Positions 34,817 through 43,770 of a stretch of 64,000 nt of DNA are shown here, one piece after another. The notes under the pieces were generated by a model that did no database searches, was not told the origin of the DNA, and was given only the letters and a program-made list of their open reading frames with translations. Where the stretch lies: assembly GCF_003171675.1 (NCBI RefSeq), contig NZ_QFZQ01000002.1, positions 248,001 to 312,000 on the forward strand, written 5' to 3'. How positions within the stretch are numbered: position 1 is the stretch's first letter; the number at the start of each line of letters is the position of its first letter. This DNA comes from Reichenbachiella versicolor. Lineage in GTDB: Bacteria; Bacteroidota; Bacteroidia; Cytophagales; Cyclobacteriaceae. The position numbers and the translations under genes were made by a program.

Positions 34817-36361
34817 TTGAGAAAGATAATTAAGACCGTTCTATTGGTGTCAATCATAATGTCAACTGAGGCTTTTGCAGGCATTAATCAGATATCTAAT
34901 GTTGACATTAATGATCCTACCTTTAGGATACGTCTTCTTTTAGATAATGTCTTTGATATATCCTCAATAGAAAGAGAAATTGATCAATGCACAAGTATCA
35001 TCAACAATTCTGAGAATAACACTGAAAGATTCTATGCCCATTTAGTACGTGCCAAACACTTGATGAGTAAAGACTTTACCGCTGCTACAGAAGATGTGAT
35101 CAAAGCAAAAACACTCATCAATGGGATAAAAAGTAATTCGGAGGATAAAATAATACTACGGCTACTTGAAGCTAAAGCTTATATTCATGTTAAAAACTTT
35201 GACAGAGTCATGGACATCTTGGATGCTATTGATCTACTAATTTTGGCAAATCAAGACGTATCACTTTCCATTGTAGCGAAAGATTGGCGAGCTAATACAT
35301 TAACAAAAATTGATAGAGAATATCTAGCCTACACTATTAATAAAGAGTGCTTTATTGAATTAAAAAAAATTAAAAGTATTGAAATACAAAAGGTACTCCA
35401 AGCTCAACTTACTAGTACCAAGGCTTCTTTGTTGACATTAAAGTCCATAAATGATACGACTTATATCCAACAAACTATTGATGCTCTCAGTGAAGCTATT
35501 GATTTAGCACGTCAAGAAAATTTAAGGGGGATAGAGTACAATGCATATGGAAACCTGGCTTATATGTACTATTTGCAAGGAAAATTCTCTGAGGCCTTAG
35601 AGCTTGGAAAAAAAGGACTTCGTCACTCACAAGAAGTTGCTTATAAAAGTAATGAAGGAGTATTGCACTCCCTTTTAGCTCAAACTTACTTTGAACTTGC
35701 AGATTATGATAGTGCTGCTATTCACATGAATAAAACCAATGAAATGCTCAGTCATTTCACATACTACCCATTAGTAAGAAACCATCTTAATTTTTGCAAA
35801 GAACTATATCTGGTGACCGGAGAAACGGAAGAAGGGTTTGACCAATTATACAATCAATTTTTAAAACTAGCTGAATATCAACGTAACCAGTATAATAAAA
35901 ATTTTGACCTTCAGTTTGCTAAAGAACAATTGGAATCGACACAGCAAAACCTAGCTGAACTAGAAAGTGAAAATAAAATGAGCTTGAGAATAGCTACTCT
36001 TTTACTTGTCATACTGCTGATATCAGGGATTTCACTCTATCTAAACCACAGAAGTAACAAAAAAATAAAGTCGCAGAAAGATGAATTAGCACAACTCAAC
36101 CAAGACCTTGAAAAAGAAGTTGTCAAGCGTACAAAAAGAATCCTAGAACAGAACGATAAGATTAAAGACTTTGCATATCACAACTCTCATCATACTCGTG
36201 CCCCTGTTTCAAGACTTCTAGGGTTGATTGACTTATTCGAATACAACGATGGCAAAACAGACGATAAGGAAATTGTTGAAATGATTAAACAGCAAACTGA
36301 AGAAGTAGACCAGGTCATTATTAGAATGAATAGGATTCTTGATGAACAACCTGCTGATTAA
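34817..36361 (+). CDS. TPR membrane protein ending in a histidine-kinase phosphoacceptor region without ATPase domain
   Basis: The 514-residue protein starts with TTG, chosen because it opens a signal peptide (RKIIKTVLLVSIIMSTEAFA). TPR-like helices fill about residues 30-370. A coiled coil, one membrane helix (about 391-410) and another coiled coil (QKDELAQLNQDLEKEV) follow. The end is a DHp-like helix pair with the H box YHNSHHTRAPVSRLLGL. The chain stops 47 residues later, so no HATPase domain is present. It could be an adaptor that dimerises with, or is phosphorylated by, a separate kinase. The protein at 43771 has the same ending. Confidence 0.75.
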   Translation: MRKIIKTVLLVSIIMSTEAFAGINQISNVDINDPTFRIRLLLDNVFDISSIEREIDQCTSIINNSENNTERFYAHLVRAKHLMSKDFTAATEDVIKAKTLINGIKSNSEDKIILRLLEAKAYIHVKNFDRVMDILDAIDLLILANQDVSLSIVAKDWRANTLTKIDREYLAYTINKECFIELKKIKSIEIQKVLQAQLTSTKASLLTLKSINDTTYIQQTIDALSEAIDLARQENLRGIEYNAYGNLAYMYYLQGKFSEALELGKKGLRHSQEVAYKSNEGVLHSLLAQTYFELADYDSAAIHMNKTNEMLSHFTYYPLVRNHLNFCKELYLVTGETEEGFDQLYNQFLKLAEYQRNQYNKNFDLQFAKEQLESTQQNLAELESENKMSLRIATLLLVILLISGISLYLNHRSNKKIKSQKDELAQLNQDLEKEVVKRTKRILEQNDKIKDFAYHNSHHTRAPVSRLLGLIDLFEYNDGKTDDKEIVEMIKQQTEEVDQVIIRMNRILDEQPAD

Positions 36362-36396
36362 TTGAACTATTCTTAATCCCAGACTGTTTCCTTTAT

Positions 36397-36861
36397 ATGA
36401 AACAGCTAATCATAATATTCATTATAGGTATAACCGCCTGTACTGTCATTGAGTCTCCTGAAGAAGGAATAGAAGCTATTACATTTCAAAATATCTTCCC
36501 TACTTCTCAGTCAGAAACCTCTTCAATACTTAATTCAACCAGTAATGGCACTTGGAAAATCACAGGGTTTGAAATGGAAAGTATTAATGGTTTTCAAAGT
36601 TGTAGAATGGATGATTTAATCACTCTTAAAAACGACGGAACGTATGATTATGATGGAGGAACTAAACTCTGCGGAGCTGAAGACGACCAACTCATCAAAT
36701 CTGGAACATGGATTCTTGATTACCCAAGTAGAGTTATAATCATTGATCAAGGTACTGAAAACGAATTTTCATTGTATATCGAAAGTTTAACAGAAAATGA
36801 AGCAATTTTTAGTACCAGCTACCTTGGCCTTGACATATTAGGACGATTCCAAAAAAACTAA
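36397..36861 (+). CDS. Lipocalin-like lipoprotein
   Basis: The 154-residue protein has a lipobox (GITAC, Cys near residue 15) and a beta-rich body. A typical lipocalin-like opening GTWKITGFEMES is followed by LITLKNDGTYDYDGG and a SGTWILD strand. This type is common and uncharacterised in Bacteroidota. It sits 35 bp after the TPR gene and 3 bp before the next gene, so all three may be co-transcribed. Confidence 0.6.
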   Translation: MKQLIIIFIIGITACTVIESPEEGIEAITFQNIFPTSQSETSSILNSTSNGTWKITGFEMESINGFQSCRMDDLITLKNDGTYDYDGGTKLCGAEDDQLIKSGTWILDYPSRVIIIDQGTENEFSLYIESLTENEAIFSTSYLGLDILGRFQKN

Positions 36862-36864
36862 GCT

Positions 36865-37737
36865 TTGAAAAACATATTCATATTATTAACGCTGATAAGT
36901 TACTCAGCTATCGCACTTGGACAAAACCTTCAGCAGTACACTCCATCAATTTTATTAAGTAAAAACCAAATGGAAATTAAGGTTTTTAATAACATTTATA
37001 CTCAAACACAGATTACCAATGAGTTTGGAAATAAAATAGATCTTGGGCAGAGACAGTCCTTTTTAAATAACCAATTTAGATATGTTTATGGTATTAGTGA
37101 AAACCGACGATTGAATGCTGGGTTAGAAGCCAACTATTCCTTTTCAAAATATAGCGATAGCGCTAGTGGTAATTTTGACATTCTATCTTCGGGAGGGGCT
37201 AGCTACAAACATTCTCAATTAGCGAACATTGGCCCTACTATCCGATTTACTCCCATCGAATCTATTGGGAATTTCAGTGTAACAAGTACTTTTCTATTTC
37301 CAATTAAAGAAAAAAACTTGGAATCCCCCAAGTTCACCAATCACAATCGATATACATGGTGGAATCAAATCTTCTATGACTATTCTATAACAAGTAAGTG
37401 GAATTTATTCATGGAAGTAGATTTACTGGTTCGGTTTAAAAATTCTGATCAACAAAATAGTTTTTTCAGACTTCCAGTATCAACTTTCATCAGCTATTTC
37501 CCATCTAACAAATTAACCCTGTATAGTAATTTACAATATGCGCCTGCTTTTGGTAGATTAGAAGGATTTGAAGATTCTGCTTTTGGACTAATGCGTTGGT
37601 ATACTCAACTAGGGCTAGGTGGAAAATACCTAGTAACCTCGTTTTTAGAACTGGAAGCCTCCTACGGTAAATTTGTTGCTTCTAAACGAGACGGAGCTGG
37701 TGAAGTGTTCAACTTTGGCATTAGGATTATAAGATAA
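36865..37737 (+). CDS. Outer membrane beta-barrel-like protein of unknown function
   Basis: The 290-residue protein starts with TTG directly before a signal peptide (KNIFILLTLISYSAIALGQ). The rest is alternating beta-strand sequence with many Tyr, Asn and Ser, ending in VFNFGIRIIR, like a small outer-membrane barrel. No family is certain. It lies 3 bp after the lipocalin-like gene and ends 1 bp before the convergent barrel gene. Confidence 0.55.
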   Translation: MKNIFILLTLISYSAIALGQNLQQYTPSILLSKNQMEIKVFNNIYTQTQITNEFGNKIDLGQRQSFLNNQFRYVYGISENRRLNAGLEANYSFSKYSDSASGNFDILSSGGASYKHSQLANIGPTIRFTPIESIGNFSVTSTFLFPIKEKNLESPKFTNHNRYTWWNQIFYDYSITSKWNLFMEVDLLVRFKNSDQQNSFFRLPVSTFISYFPSNKLTLYSNLQYAPAFGRLEGFEDSAFGLMRWYTQLGLGGKYLVTSFLELEASYGKFVASKRDGAGEVFNFGIRIIR

Positions 37738-37738
37738 G

Positions 37739-38674
37739 TTATCGTTTGGAAGAAATATTATACATCAAACCTATTGTAGTTCTTTCGCCTGCTGAGATGC
37801 TAGAGTACTGATCTACATTGTACGATTGATTCACTGGAATCTGAAATTGTACATTTATGGACCAGTTACTTCTAATAATCTGACTACCGATACTTGCAAA
37901 TAAAACCTTCCCACCTGTATTAGTCTGAATAATAATACCATCTTTATGCAAGTCAGACCACTCATAATAAAAGCCTCCATATGGTAAAATACTGGCTAAT
38001 GTGGTTTCTATTTGATAGAACAAGTATGAGCTATAATTAATTTGATTTCCAAACTGATAATTTTCCTTATTCTTAGTGTTCATCTTATAAGAAGACTCAA
38101 TGTTTACCCCCCATAAATTATATCGAAGCGTATAATTAAGGGAAACCACATAATCTAAACTACCTGAGCCAAGTTGAAAATTCCTGTTTATAATTTCACC
38201 GTTATCTACGGCTTGGTAATTGCCTAGAGGTAATTTTAGTCCCCCTCCTATCAGAAGCGAATGTTTCCAACGTTTTTCCATTTCATATCCAGTATTTATT
38301 GGATTATAATAGATCAACATCATTGGATCTCCTATACCTGAAACACTTATGTTTTGTTCATTACCTCTCATAACATTATGCATGTAAGGAAATATTACAT
38401 TGAGATAAATCTTTGAAGTAACAACGTATCTCCCAATTAGATCTACTCTATTATATGTATCGTTTGAATAAACATCTTGATCATATGGACTATTATAATT
38501 AATCTCTGCTTTGAAGCTAGCATTGCTATATCGAAGCCCTATAAAATGGCTATCGTATTGAGGAAGAATACCATAAGACAGACCTCCTAATTTGCAACCA
38601 CATATATCACAAGCTTTTGAATCAAAGGCTGATAGACTAATAATTATTAAAAGATATAATAGTATTCGCTTCAT
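37739..38674 (-). CDS. Outer membrane barrel-like protein with N-terminal Cys motif, MbnPH operon
   Basis: The 311-residue protein has a signal peptide followed by CDICGCKLGG (a CxxCxC metal-like site) and beta-strand sequence ending in GLMYNISSKR. It overlaps the end of the MbnH-like gene by 4 bp (ATGA), so it belongs to the same operon. A barrel-type exporter or receptor linked to copper is plausible; the family is not certain. Confidence 0.6.
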   Translation of the reverse strand: MKRILLYLLIIISLSAFDSKACDICGCKLGGLSYGILPQYDSHFIGLRYSNASFKAEINYNSPYDQDVYSNDTYNRVDLIGRYVVTSKIYLNVIFPYMHNVMRGNEQNISVSGIGDPMMLIYYNPINTGYEMEKRWKHSLLIGGGLKLPLGNYQAVDNGEIINRNFQLGSGSLDYVVSLNYTLRYNLWGVNIESSYKMNTKNKENYQFGNQINYSSYLFYQIETTLASILPYGGFYYEWSDLHKDGIIIQTNTGGKVLFASIGSQIIRSNWSINVQFQIPVNQSYNVDQYSSISAGERTTIGLMYNISSKR

Positions 38675-39699
38675 TGTGGCGCAGTAAATCTTTCATCTGA
38701 AATAAACTCATAATCCGTCAAAGTCTTCAAAAAAACGATAATATCATCCTTCTCCCCATTTTCAAAAACGATTCCTTTTTCTAGAGATGAATCCAGAGTT
38801 TCTGAAATACTTATACCAGATTCATAATGGTCCAATACTTCTTCTAACGTCTTGAATTTAGCATTATGCATATATGGGCTGGTTCTTTGTACATTTCGAA
38901 GGCTTGGAACCCTGAACTTACCAATATCACTTTCTAACTCTGTAATTGTCGCTCTTCCCAAATCTACGAAATCAGAAGAAATACCATTATTCCGATATGA
39001 CATGTCGGTAAACAATACTCCGGAATGACAACTCGAACATTTAGCTTCAAAAGATTCGAGCCCTCTCAGTTCTTGTTCTGTTAATGATTCCTCCTCATTT
39101 CTAACGTACTTATCATATTTGGAATTAGCAGACACCATCATGGTGGTAAACTGTGCTAACGCATACAACATAAATGGACTAGTAATTTCATCCACATCAA
39201 AAGCTTGCTTGAACAACGAATCATATTTTGAACTTTGTCTTAATTTTTGAACTACGTTCGATAATTCTTCATCCATTTCAAACTCTGCCTCAATGGCATT
39301 AATAGGAACATGATCAAGGTGTGTTACTCCTCCATCCCAAAAGAATTCAGTGAAATAAGCTAAATTGGCCAATGAAGGAGCATTTCTGATTCCTAACCGA
39401 TCATTTACACCTATACTCAACGGGTGTTGTTGAGCATCAGCAAATGCTAATGACAATTGATGACAACTATTACATGATACAGTTCCGTCTACAGACAATA
39501 TAGGGTCATAAAAAAGGTGCCTACCTAATTCGAAACCTGCTTCTGTGATTTGATTATTTTCAAAAGTGTAAGTAGGCTCAGGAAAATTAACAGGACTTAT
39601 GAATTTATAGTCATTATTGACCTTTACCTCCTCTTCTGAACATGAATAAAAGAAAATGCAAGCCCACAGTAGTGGACTTACTTTGAATACTCTTTTCAT
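38671..39699 (-). CDS. Di-haem cytochrome c peroxidase / MbnH-like protein
   Basis: The 342-residue protein has a lipoprotein-type signal (FFYSC). Two CxxCH sites sit in the MauG/CcpA arrangement: CNSCH near residue 78 and CSSCH near 228, followed by MHNAKFKTLEEVLDHYESG. It acts in the periplasm. Because it follows an MbnP-family gene by 6 bp, the closest known role is that of MbnH, a di-haem enzyme that converts a Trp of MbnP to kynurenine to make a copper site. An ordinary hydrogen peroxide peroxidase is the alternative. Confidence 0.82.
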   Translation of the reverse strand: MKRVFKVSPLLWACIFFYSCSEEEVKVNNDYKFISPVNFPEPTYTFENNQITEAGFELGRHLFYDPILSVDGTVSCNSCHQLSLAFADAQQHPLSIGVNDRLGIRNAPSLANLAYFTEFFWDGGVTHLDHVPINAIEAEFEMDEELSNVVQKLRQSSKYDSLFKQAFDVDEITSPFMLYALAQFTTMMVSANSKYDKYVRNEEESLTEQELRGLESFEAKCSSCHSGVLFTDMSYRNNGISSDFVDLGRATITELESDIGKFRVPSLRNVQRTSPYMHNAKFKTLEEVLDHYESGISISETLDSSLEKGIVFENGEKDDIIVFLKTLTDYEFISDERFTAPQ

Positions 39700-39705
39700 C
39701 TATAA

Positions 39706-40635
39706 TTAGTGATTGTGTCCTTCACCTGAATGATCATCGTGATCATGATCATCTTCTTTCATTTCATGACTATCTGTTTGATGAGTATGCTTAAGAAAGA
39801 AAGCTTTATTCAAATTTTCGGCAAAATTTGCGCCTAATAATGGGCTATGAACAGCATAAGTAGAAGCAAAATCAACCCCTGTTTCCTCCAGTAATTGTAC
39901 TATATCAAACCCCATGTGAATTGCTGGGTTTTGTTCTGCATTTACAGAGAGTTGACCATCCAAATCGAATGTTAAGGTTTTGATATTGTTAGCAGTGGTT
40001 TCCTCAATATCTTTCCAACCTCCAATATGAAAAGCATAAGAACCTTCTTCAATAGTCCAACCATCACCAATAACTTGAGGTTGCTCGGAGTTCATAGCCA
40101 TACCTTCCACAGTCAAACCAATATAGCCATTGTTCCAATTCCAAAATGGAGCTCCTTCTGCAGGGTCTAAAACACCACCAGCGGCCCCTTCTTTAATCCC
40201 TTCTTCAGGTACACCTATGGTAAAGGTAATTTTATCATATTCTCCAGCAGGTACGTTTGATAACATAATAGCTTTAGATGATGATTTACCTTCCTTCACT
40301 AAGTAGTATCCTGTAACCTCTTCTGCCTTAGCACTTACTTTCATAGGATCAATAAAAATCTCACCATTAGGACCTTCTAGTTTGATATTCGTAACATAGT
40401 ACTGAAGGGTAGCAACATTGAACATTCCTATACCTTCTTCCATACTATGAATATCATAGTCGGTAGAACCACTTTCAGCTAAATCTAGTTCAAGAGCTTC
40501 TCCCGATTGATGATCTAAACCTCCAAAATGAGAAAAGTAGACCATCATCGTACCAGAATCTGTATTCTCTTCTTCATCGCAAGAGAGTATTACACTTGCT
40601 ACAAGCACCAACAAAAACAATTGATATAATTTCAT
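39706..40635 (-). CDS. MbnP-family putative copper-binding lipoprotein with His-rich tail
   Basis: The 309-residue protein has a lipobox (VILSC) and the MbnP-like body, including LQYYVTNIKLEG, LSNVPAGEYDKITFTIGVP and the aromatic motif APFWNWNNGYIGLTVEG. The last 30 residues are rich in His and Asp (HDHDDHSGEGHNH), an extra likely metal site. In MbnP the matching Trp is modified by the di-haem partner MbnH. It is the first gene of a three-gene operon. Confidence 0.82.
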   Translation of the reverse strand: MKLYQLFLLVLVASVILSCDEEENTDSGTMMVYFSHFGGLDHQSGEALELDLAESGSTDYDIHSMEEGIGMFNVATLQYYVTNIKLEGPNGEIFIDPMKVSAKAEEVTGYYLVKEGKSSSKAIMLSNVPAGEYDKITFTIGVPEEGIKEGAAGGVLDPAEGAPFWNWNNGYIGLTVEGMAMNSEQPQVIGDGWTIEEGSYAFHIGGWKDIEETTANNIKTLTFDLDGQLSVNAEQNPAIHMGFDIVQLLEETGVDFASTYAVHSPLLGANFAENLNKAFFLKHTHQTDSHEMKEDDHDHDDHSGEGHNH

Positions 40636-40668
40636 TTCTAAAATATTGAGTATAAATACACGTAAAAA

Positions 40669-40683
40669 TTACGCTTTGCGTAA
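40669..40683. promoter_or_regulatory. Palindrome upstream of the MbnP-like operon, possible operator
   Basis: TTACGC and GCGTAA arms are separated by TTT, 34 bp upstream of the MbnP start. It overlaps a second alternative hairpin (CGCTTT with AAAGCG). The place fits an operator, but no regulator is encoded nearby and no second copy was seen. Confidence 0.35.
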
Positions 40684-40744
40684 AGCGAAACCTCCATTAT
40701 GACGTAGGCGAGGATATTTTCCTTCTAAAAAAAACGATAAGAAT

Positions 40745-41158
40745 TTATACTCTAGGGGGATGAAAAATATCATGACCAAAGAGCTTGGTCACAAACTTCA
40801 AATAGATGTTAAGGTTAGGAATAATGTTATCGATTGGAATCGTAACAAAAACAATTTCACTAAGCAATTCATTATAAAAAGAAAAGGTCTCTTTTAAATT
40901 GTTCTTTTGATCTCGTTGTTGTTCTTTACTTGCTTTCTTAAGTTTCTTTGCAAGAAAGCACTTGCCATTACAATTAAGCATTGGCTTGGACTTATTGACA
41001 CATAGGTATTCAGCTATGTAGTCCTTACGCATTTCATAATCAATGTAAGCAAATGGAGCCGACAGTGTACCAGTTATTAACTGAATCACAAGAAAAAACA
41101 CTCCTATTCGCTGCAATATTTTCACAATGCAAAAATGTATAATTACCACTTGATTCAA
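40745..41158 (-). CDS. Small membrane-anchored CxxGKC protein
   Basis: The 137-residue protein has an N-terminal hydrophobic segment and a central LNCNGKCFLAKKLKKA motif with a third Cys 14 residues earlier (YLCVNKS). The C-terminus is HPPRV. Similar small Cys-motif proteins occur next to metal TonB receptors and MbnP-like genes in this phylum. The function is unknown. It lies 109 bp upstream of the MbnP gene on the same strand; the palindrome between suggests a separate promoter for the latter. Confidence 0.6.
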   Translation of the reverse strand: MNQVVIIHFCIVKILQRIGVFFLVIQLITGTLSAPFAYIDYEMRKDYIAEYLCVNKSKPMLNCNGKCFLAKKLKKASKEQQRDQKNNLKETFSFYNELLSEIVFVTIPIDNIIPNLNIYLKFVTKLFGHDIFHPPRV

Positions 41159-41431
41159 AAATAGTATTTGCCCATTATAATGTGGTTTGTCTTATTATTT
41201 TGAGGCCATATTAAATATTTATATTCTTGATTTTTTTGCATGATAAAAAGATTTGAAGAATAATATTGACCTAAGTCTGGAAATTAGAGAGCTTTGCCAC
41301 TTCGCTAAAAATAATATTTAACAGCTTTAAATCGTTCCTAAAAAAAGCGACTCTTAACAATACCTTTTGAATTATAAATATTTAAACGAGATATATAGTT
41401 TAGACCTATTCCTTAATAAGCATCATTACTA

Positions 41432-42469
41432 ATGAGTAAATTTAGAATTAAACCACTTGACCACAGTTTTGAAGTAGATCTTCAGTCAATTATTGATACC
41501 AAAACCAAACCGCTAGGTGCCCTAGGTCAACTCGAAGAACTAGCACTACAAATAGGCTTAATACAAAACACCGAAGAGCCACATATTGACAGCCCATCTA
41601 TCGTTGTATTCGCAGGAGATCATGGTATTGCTAAAGAACAAATATTGAACCCATACCCTCAAGAAGTTACCGCTCAAATGGTTTATAACTTCCTCAATGG
41701 AGGTGCTGCGATTAATGTATTTTGTAAACAACAAAATATAGACCTTAAAATTGTGGACTGTGGGGTCAACCATGATTTTGAACCTGGTTTAGAGATGTCC
41801 TATCTAAAAGTTGCTAAGGGGACAAATAATTATAAACACGGACCAGCAATGACACCTGATCAATGTGAGCAAGCTATTGAAAATGGAGCAAGTGTTATTG
41901 AAGATCTTTATAATAAAGGATGTAATACTGTTGGTTTTGGTGAAATGGGTATTTCTAACACCTCTTCAGCTGCATTAATCATGAGGCAACTTACTCGTAT
42001 ACGTATGCAAAACTGCGTAGGAGCTGGAACAGGTTTGACGCCTGACGGGGTAGAAAATAAAATTAAAACACTCAAAGAAATAAGATCTTTTTATAATGTT
42101 GGGAGAGACCCCTTCAAGACACTTTATACTTTTGGAGGTTTTGAAATAGCCTCTATGGTAGGCGGTATGTTGAAAGCCGCAGAGCTTGGTATGATCGTAT
42201 TAGTTGATGGATTCATTTCATCAGCAGCATTATTGGTAGCATCTAAAATGAACGCTTTAGTTCGTGAGTATTCAATTTTCACACATGAATCTGATGAACA
42301 TGGTCATCAATTGTTACTAAAACACCTTGATGCTTTTCCTATTCTTAACCTTGGTATGAGACTGGGCGAAGGTACTGGCTGTGCGATGGCAATGTCGGTA
42401 ATTCATAATGCTGTTGCTTTCTTAAATAACATGGCCAGTTTTGAAGAAGCATCTGTAAGTCAAGCTTAG
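41432..42469 (+). CDS. cobT: Nicotinate-nucleotide-dimethylbenzimidazole phosphoribosyltransferase
   Basis: The 345-residue enzyme activates the lower base of cobalamin. It shows VVFAGDHGIAKE, the NFLNGGAAINVF segment, GEMGISNTSSAA and the catalytic Glu region THESDEHGHQ near residue 300. It is the first gene of cobT-cobS-cobC. No recognisable cobalamin riboswitch lies in the 270 bp upstream. Confidence 0.95.
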   Translation: MSKFRIKPLDHSFEVDLQSIIDTKTKPLGALGQLEELALQIGLIQNTEEPHIDSPSIVVFAGDHGIAKEQILNPYPQEVTAQMVYNFLNGGAAINVFCKQQNIDLKIVDCGVNHDFEPGLEMSYLKVAKGTNNYKHGPAMTPDQCEQAIENGASVIEDLYNKGCNTVGFGEMGISNTSSAALIMRQLTRIRMQNCVGAGTGLTPDGVENKIKTLKEIRSFYNVGRDPFKTLYTFGGFEIASMVGGMLKAAELGMIVLVDGFISSAALLVASKMNALVREYSIFTHESDEHGHQLLLKHLDAFPILNLGMRLGEGTGCAMAMSVIHNAVAFLNNMASFEEASVSQA

Positions 42470-43255
42470 GTGAAAGAGATTAATATCTTTCTTACCGCAT
42501 TGATGTTTTATACTCGAATACCTTGCTATAGATGGACAGGTTATAGACCTGATTATATAAATCAGTCTATTAGATATTTCCCTCTTATTGGCTGGATAGT
42601 CGGTATAATATCTTCTATTGCTTATTTATTGGGAACATACCTCATTAATACCTCATTTGGCGTCATAGCTTCTATGATAGCTAGTATACTTATCACTGGC
42701 GGGTTCCACGAAGATGGTTTTGCTGACAGCTGTGATGGTTTTGGGGGAGGCTGGACTAAGGAGAAAATACTCTCAATAATGAAAGATAGTCGAGTTGGAG
42801 CGTACGGTGTTATTGGATTGATTCTTTTATTCTTAACCAAGCACTCTCTAATGGTAAAGATTTCAACGACCTTTCCTAATTTAACCATTGGATTAGTAAT
42901 TATCTCAGCTCATTCTCTAAGTCGATGGATTGCCTCAATTAACGTTTTCATATTGGACTATGTACGTGATACAGTAGATTCTAAAACCAAACCAATAGCA
43001 AAACAATCTGGGTATATAAACCTTATTATTGGTTCTTTATTTGGAATAACACCTTTAATAATATTTGCTCTGTTTACAGATAGTTTCAAACATCTAATTA
43101 CAATCCCAAGTTTAGTTCTTGTTAATATTTTGCTTGCCCGTTATTTCAAAAAATGGATAGGTGGGTATACGGGAGATTGCCTTGGTGCGGCTCAACAAAT
43201 AGTTGAAACGAGTTTTTTATTCATTCTGATAGTAATATGGAAATTTACCTTGTAA
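42470..43255 (+). CDS. cobS: Adenosylcobinamide-GDP ribazoletransferase
   Basis: The 261-residue membrane enzyme joins adenosylcobinamide-GDP to alpha-ribazole, the cobalamin-forming step. The family motif GGFHEDGFADSCDGFGGG is complete, followed by ILSIMKDSRVGAYG. The GTG start at 42470 comes directly after the cobT stop, so the genes are coupled. Six or so hydrophobic helices are visible. Confidence 0.93.
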   Translation: MKEINIFLTALMFYTRIPCYRWTGYRPDYINQSIRYFPLIGWIVGIISSIAYLLGTYLINTSFGVIASMIASILITGGFHEDGFADSCDGFGGGWTKEKILSIMKDSRVGAYGVIGLILLFLTKHSLMVKISTTFPNLTIGLVIISAHSLSRWIASINVFILDYVRDTVDSKTKPIAKQSGYINLIIGSLFGITPLIIFALFTDSFKHLITIPSLVLVNILLARYFKKWIGGYTGDCLGAAQQIVETSFLFILIVIWKFTL

Positions 43256-43767
43256 GACATACCAAACCTAAAGTCGATATGGGTATATGCTACGGACAAA
43301 CGGATTTAGAAGTTGAGGATACGTATACTGAGGAATTAAATGAAGTAAAAAAAATACTCCCCAAAAAAGTAGAAGCCATATTTTCAAGCCCTTTGAAGAG
43401 ATGTAGTCAATTAGCAACTGATTGCTACCCAAATAGTAATATAGAATTTGAATCCAGACTCAAAGAATTGGACTTTGGAAAATGGGAGATGAAGGCATGG
43501 AAGGAAATATCAAAAAAAACTTTGGATGAATGGATGGCAGACTTCATTAATAATGCACCTCCATCGGGGGAATCTATGAAAGACTTAAGTGATCGAGTAC
43601 TTAATTGGTTTTTTGAGTTGCAAACTTCGAATGTGAACTCGGCTACTGTATTTACTCATGCAGGAATAATCAGGACTCTACTTTCTCACATGAATGACAC
43701 CCCTTTGCATAAGGCCTTTGACCTCTATAAGGTTGACTATGGACAAGTATTCAGTATCAGAATTTAA
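43237..43767 (+). CDS. cobC: Alpha-ribazole phosphatase (histidine phosphatase family)
   Basis: The 176-residue protein has the phosphohistidine motif YLVRHTKP, the CYGQTDL segment typical of alpha-ribazole phosphatases, FSSPLKRCSQ and the C-terminal FTHAGIIR. It overlaps cobS by 19 bp. It removes the 5'-phosphate in late cobalamin assembly. The cobinamide kinase gene (cobU/cobP) is not in the window. Confidence 0.88.
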   Translation: MEIYLVRHTKPKVDMGICYGQTDLEVEDTYTEELNEVKKILPKKVEAIFSSPLKRCSQLATDCYPNSNIEFESRLKELDFGKWEMKAWKEISKKTLDEWMADFINNAPPSGESMKDLSDRVLNWFFELQTSNVNSATVFTHAGIIRTLLSHMNDTPLHKAFDLYKVDYGQVFSIRI

Positions 43768-43770
43768 CCC

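Noticed and set aside
41159-41431. Cobalamin riboswitch upstream of cobT
   Set aside because: A TTTGCCACT word is present, but the B12 box and the rest of the conserved core are not recognisable.
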